A DNA stretch of 64,000 bases from Megalobrama amblycephala (GCF_018812025.1 NC_063061.1:82501-146500); one strand, 5' to 3'. Positions 1 to 11,022 are shown, counted from the first letter of the stretch. Program-made: numbers and translations. The notes: generated by a model not told the origin, from the letters alone.

Positions 1-257
1 CCAGCTTGTAAAACCTTTCTCTAATGTTGCATTCTCCAGAGACCATTTCCAGCTGTTCATATCTTCATACAGACCAATCCAAGCTGAGCCATAGTAAGTG
101 CCACGTACTGTTTTAATGAGTCTTTTCATTTCCTCCATGTTATCAACAGTGGCCAGATCAGTGTAATTCTGTCTGCAGTAACTCTGAGCTTCAGTCCAGG
201 TCTTAGACTCAGACACAAAGTGATACTGGTGAGTACATGAAGATTGTGTGCAGGTTC
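1..257 (-). CDS. C-type lectin domain exon (partial, runs off window start)
   Basis: Reading the minus strand down from an acceptor (cag) just above 257, the exon codes a CTLD N-terminal half: QYHFVSESKTWTEAQSYC, then CRQNYTDLAT, and the hallmark WIGLYED. The Cys of SYC and the WIGL core are standard CTLD fold positions. It is cut by the window edge before the Ca-site region. It is nearly the same as the exon at 5672-6040, so the two are recent tandem duplicates. It is the most downstream CTLD of the array here. Ligand is unknown. Confidence 0.85.
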
Positions 258-451
258 CTGTGAATTGTTTTACAGCACAGAAAAAAATATGCAATTAGCT
301 GGTCAATGATGTACCAACAATGATATTGTGGACAAACTGTCATTGTACTAATAGTTGTTAACTACTGCTGTAGTGTTCATTGTCAATTAATTCATACCTG
401 CTGCTTGTCAACAGATTTTGATGAAATTTTTGGACATTTCACAAATGATTA

Positions 452-926
452 AGGCTATGTTCACACGAAGCCGGAGCTCGTTTCAAGAAATATCTGCGTC
501 CACACGAAACGACTGAAATGACTCAAAACGATGTAGTATACATGCCAGACCAGTATGTGGAGCTGTAATTCTGCCACAGAGATACACTTAAAGCAGCGAA
601 TAAGACTTGGAGCATGCACATAAACCTTGCACGCTGTATACAAACTATAGTAAAGCTTAGAGATAACCCTTTATTTTGGTTCAGTATCTTCTGCAGCACG
701 AACACAAGCATCTATGCCATGACATCATCGTTTCACAATATATACGGATAGGCTTTCCACACGAAAACGCAAAGACGGCGTTTTCAGATTTATCCACTCT
801 GGGACTCGGTTTAAAAAAAATAGTGGTTTCACCTTCCGAAAACGCTGGATCAGTGTGGACGAAACGCCTATCTGATACAAAATTTGTGCGTATTCACAAA
901 AACGCGTCTCCGTGTGGATGGGGCCT
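452..926. mobile_element. hAT-like MITE with imperfect inverted ends
   Basis: The ends AGGCTATGTTCACACG (from 452) and CGTGTGGATGGGGCCT (to 926) are imperfect inverted repeats. The interior has no credible ORF; open frames on both strands are short and unlike any protein I know. Flanking 8-mers do not match, so either the duplication has decayed or the boundaries are off by a few bases. Class is inferred from the end sequence only. Confidence 0.55.
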
Positions 927-1642
927 AGAAACTACAGCATTGAATTAAATATTACAGATTACATATTAGCAAATAGAATAGATTTTAAAATAAATTATTA
1001 AAAACAAATATATAAAAACATTGTTAAACTCAAGATAATTTAGTATAAACAACTTCAATTTTTAAAAAAGCAAGAACATACAAAGTCAAATTTAGGAGTA
1101 ATGAGAACTGTCAGGCGGATTTATATCCTTTATACCGTGTCCTCTGGAAGCCATTTGTGGCAGAATTTTATGTGAAATGGACATACAACTTAGGAGTTTG
1201 ACGAAGAAGAATAAAATCTTCTTGACCCCCCAACAGTTGCTTTATCTCTATTTATTGTATTTGGTGATGTTTTGTTGTAAAAGTAAGTATTTCTATTTTA
1301 GGGTAAGTTTCTTTATCAATTTTTATTTAAAATTTAGAATTTTCGATTATTACCTTTCATGCAGTGTGTAATGTAGCTGTCTGTGAATGTAATCGCTCTA
1401 CTTGTTAAGTTGTGAAGCCGAAAGTGCAAGATAAATAAAGTTATTGTCTCGCTCTCAAAAAAAGAGAAAAGAAATCGACTCTAAAACAGCCTAAACGATT
1501 CATCAGGAATTCCAGTCTCACTTCTGTGATAGCTACATGTCACTGGGTAACACATTAGCATAATGCCTGCATATGTTCTACTACATTGTCTGCCGACAAG
1601 CAACTTCGCCCGCCCACAAACACTATAGCATTTCCATGTGCT
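927..1642. other. AT-rich non-coding stretch
   Basis: No exon-like or transposon-like signal is recognised. A short open frame at 1177-1371 has a composition typical of random AT-rich DNA. Confidence 0.5.
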
Positions 1643-1883
1643 TAAAGGATTAGTTCACTTTCAAATAAAAATGTCCTGATAATTTACCCATGTCATCCAA
1701 GATGTTCATGTCCTTCTTTCTTCAGTCCTACACCTTCCCTATTCAACTTGCGGAACAAACGCGGCACCAGTTCATCAAAAACCATAATTTCTTTTCGACT
1801 GAACAAAGAAGGACATGGACATCTTCGATGACATTGGGGTGAGTAAATAGGGACATTTTTATATGAAAGTGAACTAATCCTTT
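1643..1883. mobile_element. Short MITE with ~30-bp terminal inverted repeats
   Basis: The left end AAAGGATTAGTTCACTTTCA and the right end TGAAAGTGAACTAATCCTTT are near-perfect inverted repeats that extend inward through a shared ggacat motif. Flanks are TTA/TA-like. The element is about 240 bp and has no ORF. It belongs to the abundant fish MITE type with a TTAGTTCAC terminus; the autonomous partner is not in this window. Confidence 0.8.
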
Positions 1884-2043
1884 ATCTTCATGTTGAAGCT
1901 GTGTCCTATACTTTGAAAGTAAATGCGTTTTATTTTCACTTGTTTACCAGTTTATTTGGACCAGCTTTCTCCTCTGAATCTCAACCTGAAAGTAGGTTTA
2001 ATAATTGATGTTTCTATTTTGTAATGATTGTTCAAAATTCATA

Positions 2044-2675
2044 GTTCCCTTTCGAAAGGGAACTTGTGCTGCGTCCCCTAGGAGTCGCTATGGGGAATGC
2101 CTCCGGCATGCCAGGTGTCTGAAGCGTGAGTCTAAACATGACAATGAACTTAACATTGGCAGGCGGCAGCCTATGACGTCACCATAGGTGCGACCGTGAG
2201 TATAAAAAAAAGGCACCTGGAAATACTGTCATCCTCTTTCTTGTCTTCACAGATACCGGTTTGTTTGAATGTATGTTTATTCTAGACAATCCAGTATTAT
2301 GGCGAGAACTAGCACCAAGTTGTTTAGATGCATTATCTGACACCTGATGCGTTATCTGACACCTGAAGTAAGCGTGGGTATTTTGCTTCCCATAGCGACC
2401 CCTTGGGGACCCTATCGAAAGGAAACGTCTCAGGTTATGCATGTAACCATATTTTCCTGAGAATAGGGGACGAGACACTGCGTCCCTTTGCCATGCTTCA
2501 GGCATTCCTGAAGCATGACAAAGAGCATTCATCTCCTTCCTACTTTTTTTTCATAGGCTGCAGCCTGCCAATGTCAAGTTCATTGTCATGTTTAGACTCA
2601 CGCTTCAGACACCTAAAAGGCCAGAGGCTTGTTCCCTATTCTCAGGGAACCATGGTTATATGTGTAACCTGAGAC
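2044..2675 (+). mobile_element. Internally deleted DIRS-like element (terminal repeat, internal complementary region, terminal repeat)
   Basis: 2044-2250 looks like a left terminal repeat: it starts GTTCCCTTTCGAAAGGGAAC and carries a TATA-like tataaaa (about 2197) ahead of a pyrimidine-rich start region. 2395-2470 (accctatcgaaagg...) resembles a DIRS internal complementary region. 2553-2616 is the reverse complement of 2105-2180. No recombinase or RT remains between them. The order matches the skeleton of DIRS elements, whose inverted terminal repeats pair with an internal region. The right edge is uncertain because it fuses with another DIRS-type segment (ttccctattctcagggaacc) at about 2635. 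Confidence 0.55.
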
Positions 2676-4212
2676 ATTTTGTATGTTATGTTGTGTACAC
2701 CCTCGTCTGTATGTCTCCTCCTAACCGGCTAACTCGCGTTTCTATAGTTTGGCTATTCAGATGTGAGTCAAGTATTGTCTAAAAATGTGTTGATTATAAT
2801 AGCGAAAGTTCAGATCACTTTACTGACTCGGATCTTCTTCTTGTCGGATCTTGCTTACTTCCTGCTTCGCTACTGTTCGGACGCTCTTGCTTACAGCTCC
2901 ACGCTTTGCTCTATTGCTTTTATGTTTTATCTCCTAATTTTAACTACAGCAAATAGGCACAGTGCTCAAACGACAAATCTTGGCACCAACAATCTTTTTA
3001 ACTGGAAGAATTACCACAAAAAAGGGGAATTTTTATCCAACCAGCCTCCCACTGACGGCAGCCATCAGCTTACATTCTGGAGAAGGGAAAACACAGCTGC
3101 CTACATCCAAAAGGATTAGAAATAATATGCCTCCTCTGGTTGAAGAATCTACCTGCTGCACAAACTGCCACAGACTTCTACAAAGGATTGCAGTTCTTGA
3201 AACAAAGTTACTTGCGGGACTACCAAACCAGAAGGAACACACAACAGAGCTTCATCATGGACGTCCTCAGCACACAGTCGGTGAGTCCCATGATTCTAAT
3301 GCCCCTAAACAGACTGTACTGAGTGCCGAAATTGATCAACATATTAATCGATGGCACACACAGGGAGCGAGACCCAAAGGCACTCGAGACATCAGATTGT
3401 CACGAGTATCACATATTAATGCAGTAGCATCCTCTACCCCAAACACTAGCTCCCTACCACCGCCAATACATCTGGAGAACAGATTTGAAGTGTTAATGAA
3501 TGTGGGTGAGGAATCTCCAGACATGATGAATGTGGGTGAGGAATCCCCAAACATGATCGGACACAGATCAAATCAGCCAGCAGCTAACACCGATGCTAAC
3601 TGCCACTCAAGGTTGAACAGTCAGCGGCACTCAGCTCAAAGAGCAGCCGAGCCCAGGACTCTGATAGTGGGTGACTCTATTATCAGAAACATTAGCAGCA
3701 GGGATACAACTACATGCTGCCTTCCACAAGCAACAGTTTCTGATGTAAACAGGGAACTTAAGAGCATTCTGATGAAATATAAGACTGCAAATCGACTAAT
3801 CATTCATGTGGGGAAGAATGATATTCGGAAGGAGCAGTCAGAACTCCTTAAGAGGGATTTCAATGAACTTTTTGAAATGCTTAAAAGACTAAAAGTTCAG
3901 TCGTTCATCATTGGACCACTCCCAGCAAGAGGAACAAATAGATTTACACGGTTGCTTGGTCTTAACACATGGCTGCAAAAAACCTGCAACTTAAAAGGAC
4001 TGAATTTCGTCGACAACTTCAATCTGTTCTGGAGTCAGAGACAACTGTTCACTCATGATGGCCTGCACCCAAACAAACTGGGCTTTACCTAATGCATACT
4101 GTTATTTCTATTCCTTATGTTCTATTTTTATTATTCTTTTTTATGTAAAGCACGTTGAATTACCACTGTGTATGAAATGTGCTATACAAATAAAATTGCC
4201 TTGCCTTGCCTT
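2676..4212 (+). mobile_element. L2/CR1-type LINE, internally deleted (5' region + ORF1 + 3' tail)
   Basis: ORF1 (3127-4092) is followed directly by a LINE 3' tail: gtaaagcacgttgaattacc, then gtgctatacaaataaa and a TTGCC microsatellite (4188-4212). No reverse transcriptase or endonuclease lies between ORF1 and the tail, so about all of ORF2 is missing. The 5' boundary is a guess; homologous DIRS-type sequence lies on both sides (to 2675 and from 4213), so the LINE landed in, or beside, DIRS debris. Confidence 0.7.
3127..4092 (+). CDS. LINE ORF1 protein with SGNH-esterase domain
   Basis: The protein is about 321 aa from the ATG at 3127. An open frame continues upstream to 2962, but this ATG starts MPPLVEESTCCTNCHRLLQR, a cysteine/histidine-rich start followed by a short coiled-coil-like stretch. 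The C-terminal half is an SGNH-hydrolase fold: LIVGDSII (nucleophile Ser), HVGKNDIR (the usual G-T-N-D block has Lys for Thr) and HDGLHPNKLG (Asp and His). Esterase ORF1 proteins are known from CR1/L2-clade LINEs, where they are thought to help form the RNP. A duplication repeats MNVGEESP at 3497-3556. The ORF ends where the element jumps to its 3' tail, so the last residues may be lost. It is intact as an ORF but the element cannot move itself without ORF2. Confidence 0.8.
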   Translation: MPPLVEESTCCTNCHRLLQRIAVLETKLLAGLPNQKEHTTELHHGRPQHTVGESHDSNAPKQTVLSAEIDQHINRWHTQGARPKGTRDIRLSRVSHINAVASSTPNTSSLPPPIHLENRFEVLMNVGEESPDMMNVGEESPNMIGHRSNQPAANTDANCHSRLNSQRHSAQRAAEPRTLIVGDSIIRNISSRDTTTCCLPQATVSDVNRELKSILMKYKTANRLIIHVGKNDIRKEQSELLKRDFNELFEMLKRLKVQSFIIGPLPARGTNRFTRLLGLNTWLQKTCNLKGLNFVDNFNLFWSQRQLFTHDGLHPNKLGFT

Positions 4213-4850
4213 GTCTGAAGGAGATGAATGCTCTTGAATGCCTAAAGCATGGCAAAGGGACGCAGTGTCTTGTCCCCTATTCTCAGGGAACCATGGTTAC
4301 ATGCATAACCTGAGACGTTTCCTTTCGATAGGGTCCCCAAGGGGTTGCTATGGGGAACGAAATACCCACGCTGCCATGCTGAAGGGATGAATGCCTTATT
4401 GGCTGAGCTAAGTCAAAGGCTCAAAGAGTCTTCATCCCTAGGTGCACTAGTGACAACCATAAGCCGGAGCTTCTCAAGAACGGAGGCCTCAAGGAAGACT
4501 CTAAGAGAGGAAGCCTAGCTATATCTATACTCAGGACAGCTTCCAAAAAGGCTCACAGAGAGCCTAGAATACTCAAATTCCAAAAGCAGCCCTGGAGAGA
4601 GAAGGCCTCAACAAGAGAGCCTAACAACACTCTAACCCAAGGGCAGTACTGTGCTGGCCCATGAAGCTCTGCAGAGTGGAGGCCTAAATCATACCTCCCA
4701 GATTGAGAGGGGGCCTAACACACTCAAACTCAGGTAAGCAGCCAAGGAGGCACACCACACGTTGTGCATGGTAGACAAATCACAAAGGAATGGACCATCT
4801 GACCAATCAGAGCAGTGTAAACTCACAGAAAGGAGGGGTTTAGAGAGCCT
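4213..4850 (-). mobile_element. DIRS-like 3' end fragment
   Basis: 4220-4370 is the reverse complement of 2380-2535: both carry the accctatcgaaaggaaacg and aataggggac blocks. The rest, to about 4850, is non-coding DNA rich in gagagcct repeats. It probably belonged to the same DIRS family as 2044-2675 in the opposite orientation. The outer edge cannot be fixed. Confidence 0.5.
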
Positions 4851-5209
4851 GATTCTTCAAACTGCTTCTAACGAATCGTTTACGAATCATTGAGAACTGA
4901 GGTGAAATTGAAAGTATATTATGAGAAAACTAAATTATTTTTTGACCTTGCATGCATGTATATCTATTGTAGGAGACTCCTAAAACAATATTAGGAACCT
5001 TAAAAAAGGCATAATATGGGCACTTTAAATATGAACATGTTAAGGGTTTTCAGTCAGAGTTTTCAACAATATAATCTGAATTCACATTTTTACAGGCCTG
5101 GTGCCTTTAGCCTAAATTAAACATGTTGATCTTTCATTTTAGACACAGGTGCTGAAAGTCTTTATCATTCCTGCCAAATAAAGGCTTCCAACCAAGCGAG
5201 TGAACTTAC
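4851..5209. other. Intron-like AT-rich DNA
   Basis: Nothing is recognised; this lies between the DIRS fragment and a CTLD exon and is likely intronic for the CTLD gene. Confidence 0.4.
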
Positions 5210-5581
5210 TGCTGTAGCAGAAGAAAGGCATGCTGGATACACATATCTCATCTGTCCAATGGCCTGAATATCTGAATGATACTGCAGTGCAGTGCTGATA
5301 TGGATATTCATAAGCTTGATTATTTCCATTGTCTGGTTGCGTCTGTAACACAGGAATTTGCGGCCTCCAGTTTTGATAACTGGTCATCTGATTGTTTGAC
5401 CAAACCCTGTTTCTGTACAGTCCGATCCAGACTTTATATCCTCCTGCAATCTCAAGGATCCTCTGGTTCTCCGTCTGATTTCTCACATTGGCGAGATCTG
5501 TGTAATGATCTCTGCAGTATCTATGAGCCTCTGACCAGGGTTTCTCATCAGTGATTTTGATGTAAGTCTCTGTGGCATTAC
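5210..5581 (-). CDS. C-type lectin domain exon, QPD-type
   Basis: On the minus strand the exon is bounded by an acceptor (ctcag, above 5581) and a donor (gtaagt, below 5210). It codes one CTLD of about 124 aa: WSEAHRYC, HYTDLANV, WIGLYRNRVW, then QTQPDNGNNQ, HCTAVSF and HWTDEICVSSMPFFC. All four conserved cysteines and WIGL are present. QPD is the motif that favours galactose-type sugars in Ca-dependent CTLDs, and WTDE replaces the classical WND, so Ca binding is uncertain. Domain and exon boundaries coincide, as in tandem-CTLD genes of fish. Confidence 0.88.
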
Positions 5582-5671
5582 CTGAGATATGAAATGACAA
5601 ATATATGCACATTAGCTCTCATTGAAAAAAAATCTTTAAATTAATATCTAAAACAAACAAAATGTCCTTAC

Positions 5672-6040
5672 CATCATAGCAAACGAATTGCAGTGCATTA
5701 TCACATGACACATCATACCAGTTTCCATTACTCTCCATGTAAACACACAGTTCATTTCCCCCACTGTTGTCTGGTTCATGATAAAAGTTTCTGAAATCTG
5801 TCTTTCCATCCTGATAAAAGTCATTATCCTCCAATGACCATCTCCAGTTGTTCACATCATCATACAGACCAATCCAGGCTGAGCCGCTGTAACTCCCATT
5901 AACTGTGTTAATCAACCTGTTCATTTCCTCCATGTTATCAATGGTGGCCAGATCAGTGTAATTCTGTCTGCAGTATCTCTGAGCTTCAGTCCAGGTCTTG
6001 GATTCATTCACAAAGTGATACTGGCGGGATGATGCTAATG
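5672..6040 (-). CDS. C-type lectin domain exon, EPD-type
   Basis: The acceptor is above 6040 (tttacag) and the donor gtaagg below 5672. One CTLD: QYHFVNESKTWTEAQRYC, NYTDLATIDNMEE, SAWIGLYDDVNNW, YHEPDNSGGNELC, then WYDVSCDNALQFVC. EPD resembles the mannose-type EPN with Asn replaced by Asp; WYD stands where WND is expected. It closely resembles the partial exon at 1-257. The intron between it and the exon at 5210-5581 is only 90 bp. Confidence 0.88.
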
Positions 6041-6227
6041 CTGTAAATAGAGAAAACAAATGTTTTCATCAAAAGTTTAAGGTCTTGAAGCATCCAATAT
6101 ATTTGTGATCAATTGAATAGGGTCTAAGATCTGAGAGTGCTGGAAAAGATTTAGCCTTTTCTCATTCAATACAGCCTTTATGGTTATAAATTATATTACC
6201 AGCATCAAAAATTTAGTAAAATATCTA

Positions 6228-6819
6228 GGGCTAGATTTATTAAATGGGGCAAATCAGCCTGAGAGCACAATGTCACAAATGCGCCACAAGTTTTGCATGT
6301 GATCTACTGCTGATGCTCAAATTAAAGAACACAGATGCAGTCAAATCATTTACATAATGACCAACACAATCTGTTTTGAATTTGCAATCCAAGAGCAGTG
6401 CAAATTCTTAATGTCTTCCTCTGGCATTCCAAAGAAATTAATACGAGTGGAAAATATGTTCTCCCTTCTACCACGTGCTCTCTGTTCTCTACAGTGTCTC
6501 CTCCTAGCAGCATAGATAAAAGCTAAGACATGCTTTTTTGGGGCGTTAAATAATGGCCTAATACCAGTAAATTGAGGAGCGCAAACATTAGTGAATCACG
6601 TTGCATGATTCATTTCAATACTCTCCTCCCATAAATTTTGCGTCTGAAAGGGAAACTCCTACAAATGCATATGCAATAAGGTCAGCCGCAAAAACAACTA
6701 AATTCACACCTTTTCAGTGCTAATTTTGCACTGCGTGTCTTTAGTAAATCCTGACTGTAGTTTTTTTTAATGCCAAAAAAGGGTTTGTGCTGGCACAAAC
6801 CGTTAGTAAATCTGGCCCC
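6228..6819. mobile_element. MITE in CTLD-gene intron
   Basis: The left end GGGCTAGATTTATTAAATGG and the right end TTAGTAAATCTGGCCCC are imperfect inverted repeats about 590 bp apart. The interior is non-coding. End sequence suggests a hAT-type non-autonomous element. It sits in the intron between two CTLD exons. Confidence 0.65.
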
Positions 6820-6951
6820 AATTATTTGGTTTGTTGTCCTTTTACTTGTCACAAATTTGCTCATTCATGCGACTTTTGAACCCAAACATATCCATGCTTT
6901 CTTGCAATCGATGTAGTGAACCATTTTCCCTTTCCTTTAAGATCTACTCAC

Positions 6952-7293
6952 CACTGTAGCAAAAGAAAGGAAAAACATAATCGCAGTTTTCATCTGTCCA
7001 GCTCCCGGAGTCACTGAATGAGACTACAGTGCAGGATCCTGCAGTATCTGGCTGTCCGCTGCTCCAGATTCTGAATGAAGAGTTGCTCTGATCTGACCAA
7101 GATCTAGGTTTGTACAGTCCAATCCAAACATTGAAACCATCATAATTCCTTAAAAAATACTGAATCTTCTGTTGTTCAGTCTCATTCCTGATACTGATGA
7201 GGTCTGTGTGATGTTCTCTGCAGTAACTCTGAGCTTCAGCCCAGCTATTGTACAGGTTAACAAACACATAAGTATCACTGGCATTTTCTCTTC
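6952..7293 (-). CDS. C-type lectin domain exon, QPD-type
   Basis: The acceptor (tttcag) lies above 7293 and the donor gtgagt below 6952. The CTLD is about 114 aa: TYVFVNLYNSWAEAQSYC, HHTDLISI, NVWIGLYKPRSW, SSGQPDTAGSC, then GSWTDENCDYVFPFFC. Four conserved cysteines and WIGL are present. QPD suggests galactose-type preference if Ca is bound. It pairs with the QPD exon at 5210-5581, alternating with the EPD/GPS-type exons, which suggests the array grew by duplication of two-domain blocks. Confidence 0.88.
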
Positions 7294-7377
7294 CTGAAAG
7301 ACATTAAGTTTAGAAAGAGATTGGTTTGTTTTTCAATTTTTGTTCATTGTCTTAGACATTTGAATGGAACAGCTCAC

Positions 7378-7752
7378 CATCATAGCAAACAGTCAGATAT
7401 CCATTGCCACAGTGTGCTGTGTGCCATATCCCTCTGTTCATATACACACACTCATCTCCATTATTACTTGGTCCTGGGTTATACCAGTTCCTGAAGTCTT
7501 TTTCTCCTTTCTTGAAGAAACCACTGTCCTCTAGAGTCCATTTCCAAGTGCTCAGATCATCATGGAGCCCAATCCAAGCCAAATCAATGGAATCATCATT
7601 CACTGTGTCGATCAACTGGATCGTCTGTTGATTATTTTCAATAGTGGCCAGATCAGTGTATTTCTCCCTACAGTATCTCTGAGCTTCGGCCCAAGTCTTG
7701 GATTCATTCACAAAGACATACTGAGGGACACACTGCGTGAGGGTAAAGAAAC
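7378..7752 (-). CDS. C-type lectin domain exon
   Basis: The acceptor (caacag) is above 7752 and the donor gtgagc below 7378. The CTLD reads QYVFVNESKTWAEAQRYC, KYTDLATIENN, LAWIGLHDDLSTW, YNPGPSNNGDEC, then HCGNGYLTVC. The EPN/QPD sugar motif is replaced by GPS and no WND is seen, so this domain probably lacks classical Ca-dependent sugar binding. It is the most upstream CTLD found; no signal peptide exon was recognised above it, where transposons fill the sequence. Confidence 0.88.
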
Positions 7753-7788
7753 CTGTTGAAAACACATAAGGGAAGTTGAGATCATATG

Positions 7789-9013
7789 CAGTTGTATGAA
7801 AAAGTATGTGAACCACTTGCAGAATCTGTGAAAATGTAAATAATTAAAAAAAAAAATAAAGAGATTGTACAAAATGCATGCTATTTTTTTTTATTTAGTA
7901 CTGTCCTGAGTATGATATTTTACATAAAAGATGTTTACATTTAGTTCACAAGCCAAAAAAAAAAAAAAGCTGAATTTATTCAAATGGCCCCATTCATAAG
8001 TATGTGAACCATTGATTCTCAATGTGGTTACCTGGATGATCCACGGCTGTTTTTGTGTTTTGTGATGGTTGTTCATGAGTCCCTTGTTTGTTCTGAGCAG
8101 TTAAACTGAGCTCTGTTCTTCAGAAAAACCCTCTGGGTCCTGCAGATTCTTCAGTTTTCCAGCATTTTTTGCATTTTTGAACCCTTTCCAGCAGTGACTG
8201 TGTGATTTTGAGATTCATCTTTTCACATTGAAGACAACTGAGGGACTCAAACACAACTATTAAAAAGGGTTAAAACATTCACTGATGCTCCAGAAGGAAA
8301 CACGATGCATTAAGAGCCGGGGGGTGAAAACTTTTGAATTTGAAGATCAAGGTAAATTGTACTTAATTTGTCTTCCTGGAGACATGCAAGTATCTTCTGT
8401 TGCTTCCGAAGGGCAGTACTAAATGAAAAAATGGTATTTCAACAAAATAAGAAAAAATTGGATATCTTCATCCTGCTCAAATGTTTTCACACCCCGACTC
8501 TTAATGCATCGTGTTTCCTTCTGGAGCATCAGTGAATGTTTGAACCTTTTTTAATAGCTGTGTCTGAGTCCCTCAGTTGTCTTCAGTGTGAAAAGGCGGA
8601 TCTCGAAATCATTCAGTCAGGTTCAAATATGCAGAAGATGCTGGAAAACTGATGAATCTGCAGGACCTGGAGGATTTTTCTGAAGAACAGAGCTCAGTTT
8701 AACTGCTCAGGACAAACAAGAGACTCATGAACAACCATCACAAAACAAAAAAACAGTCATGGATCATCAGATAACCACACACACAGTATTGAGAATCAAT
8801 GGTTCACATACTTATGAATGGGGTTATTTTAATAAATTCAGCTATTTTTTTGTCTTGTGGACTATATGTAAACATCTTTTATGTAAAATATCTTACTCGG
8901 GACAGTACTAAATAAAAAATAACATGCATTTTGTACAATCTCTCCTATTTTGTTAAAATTATTCACATTTTCACAAATTCTGTAAGTGATTCCCATACTT
9001 TTTCATGCAACTG
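7789..9013. mobile_element. Palindromic MITE, ~1.2 kb
   Basis: The arms starting CAGTTGTATGAAAAAGTATG (7789) and ending CATACTTTTTCATGCAACTG (9013) are inverted repeats that extend hundreds of bases inward; for example tactgtcctgagtatgatat at 7900 pairs with sequence at about 8900. TA follows the right end; the left flank reads TG. No transposase is seen. It is probably a Tc1/mariner-type non-autonomous element. Confidence 0.75.
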
Positions 9014-9413
9014 TAATTAATACCATTTCAGTTATTTCCCTGTTCAGACACTGTCACATTCATAATGGGTGACTACAGTTTCTACAATGGCATCGATACT
9101 TGACCTTTAACCCTAAAAAGGTTTTTGTAACCTGGGGGATGCAAACATTTGAGTGGCTGCGGGGAGAGGGAGTGAAAGTGTAGGTCTCATTTCTTGGTTT
9201 CGTGTTGAAAGGGTGTTTATTTGTGAATATTTATATAATATCTGGTGACTTTGTTCATACATTCTATGTTTAGCTCACCGGCAGCATTAAGAAAAAAAGA
9301 AAAAAGACTACTTGTAGTGGGAAATCTACTCACCTTCACATAAAAGTTGATATATTTCACATATTTACAATATTTGGAGGGGACTTACATGTTTGAAAAG
9401 TTGTTATTAAGCA
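9014..9413. other. Non-coding interval
   Basis: No gene or repeat boundary is recognised between the two transposons. Confidence 0.4.
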
Positions 9414-9791
9414 TTAAAGGGTTAGTTCACCAAAAAATTAAAATAATTACTCACCCTCATGTCGTTCCACACACGCAAGACCTTCGTTCATCTTCAGAAC
9501 ACAAATTAAGATATTATTGATGAAATCCGATGGCTCAGTGAGGCCTCCATTGACATCAAGATAATTAACAGTTTCAGTGCCCAGAAAGCTACTAAAGACA
9601 TATTTAAAACAGATCATGTGACTACAGTGGTTCAACCTTAATATTATAAAGTGACAAGAATACTTTTTGTGCACCAAAAAAACAACTTTATTCAACAATA
9701 TCTAGTGATGGGTGATTTCAAAACACTCCTTCATGAAGCTTTGAAGCTTTCCACACATTCCACACTTCAATTTAGTGCATCATCCGGGTAT

Positions 9792-11022
9792 TTAAAGGGG
9801 TGGTTCAATGCGATTTCACTTTTTTTAACTTTAGTTAGTGTGTAATGTTGCTGTTTGAGCATAAATAATATCTGCAAAGTTACAGCACTGAAAGTTCAAT
9901 TCAAACGGAGATATTGTCTTTTAAAGTAACGGCAGTTTAATGCCTACAAAAACGACCGGTTTGGACTACAACAAGCTTCTTTCCGGGTTGATGACATCAT
10001 AAACCCTGCAAAACACGCCCCCGGGAACACGCAACAAAGTGGGCGAGGCCATGTGGCGCAGCATAATGAAAGCGCCAGAGTTGTGTACACCAGACGCGAG
10101 CGGCGCAACGCGTCAAAAGATAATAGAACCCATTATAATAATCTGTGATATTTTCTACACTGGATGTGCCGCTGAAGACAGCTTCCAGAATCTACACGAG
10201 TTCAATGCTGGATTTGCACAAAGGCTTTTACTGAAAGATCAAGCAGTTCCCACTTTAAAAGCAGAAGCTGCTGTTTACTGGCTTCAAACTGTAAGTACAT
10301 TTTATTGTTTGTACATGTCTTTTAAACATATAGTTTTGTTGCTATTTTTGGTTGCATCAAGGATGTAAACAAAAACCAACACTTTTTTGCTTCGCTAGCT
10401 AGTTAGCTAAATTCTACAAATGCCAACAAACTTCTATGTTCATAGACAAACAGTTGTTCATGCTATAAATTAAACACTACCTTTACAAAAATGCTACTAC
10501 TCAGTCATGTATTCGGCTACAGCAAAGCTTTAATCAGAAAAAAAAAACATATATTGAAAGCTAACAAACAGCATATCTAAACACTGACACAAATAAAAAA
10601 TGAAATACCATTCATAAACATTCATAAAAGGTTGATTGAAGAGGTTCTGCTTGACCCTCTTCATCTGGGTCTGATTCGGCTCAATTTGATACAGCAATAT
10701 AGACGGCATTATTTACATTTCCACTGAAGCACTAGTAATAACGAATGGTAAGGGGCGTGGCGTTTCCGGACGCTTCAGCGAATCACGACACACTGGGCCA
10801 GCTAACCAATCTGAGCACATTGCGTATTTCGGAGGGAGCGGCTTCATAGAAGCAGGAAGTCAAACGAGCCGTTCATATGACAGTGGAAACAGAAGTGTAG
10901 AATAAAGGTAAAATATATGAAAAATACAGCGTTTTCAAAAAAAACAAAGCATTAAGACATGTTAAACTATGCCCCCAAAACACAATCAAGCCTAGAAAAA
11001 AACCACTGAACCACCCCTTTAA
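9792..11022 (+). mobile_element. Nested TTAA-type element carrying a THAP-like exon
   Basis: It runs from TTAAAGGGGTGGTTCA to TGAACCACCCCTTTAA inside the element 9414-11541. Its interior is not palindromic and holds a THAP-like coding fragment (10165-10290) followed by a splice-donor-like gtaagt. A second copy of this family starts at 30898 with the same left end and about 70 bp of shared sequence (ttactttagttagtgtg), but a different interior. Confidence 0.7.
10165..10290 (+). pseudogene. THAP-domain C-terminal fragment
   Basis: The translation CAAEDSFQNLHEFNAGFAQR, then LLLKDQAVPTL, resembles the second half of a THAP zinc-coordinating DNA-binding domain, including the AVPT box that closes the domain. 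The N-terminal C2CH half is not readable, and the fragment runs into a donor-like site after 10290. THAP domains occur in P-element transposases and in host proteins, so the source could be either. Confidence 0.45.

Noticed and set aside
2179..2532. 117-codon minus ORF
   Set aside because: It lies across the inverted-repeat skeleton of the deleted DIRS element and has no domain.
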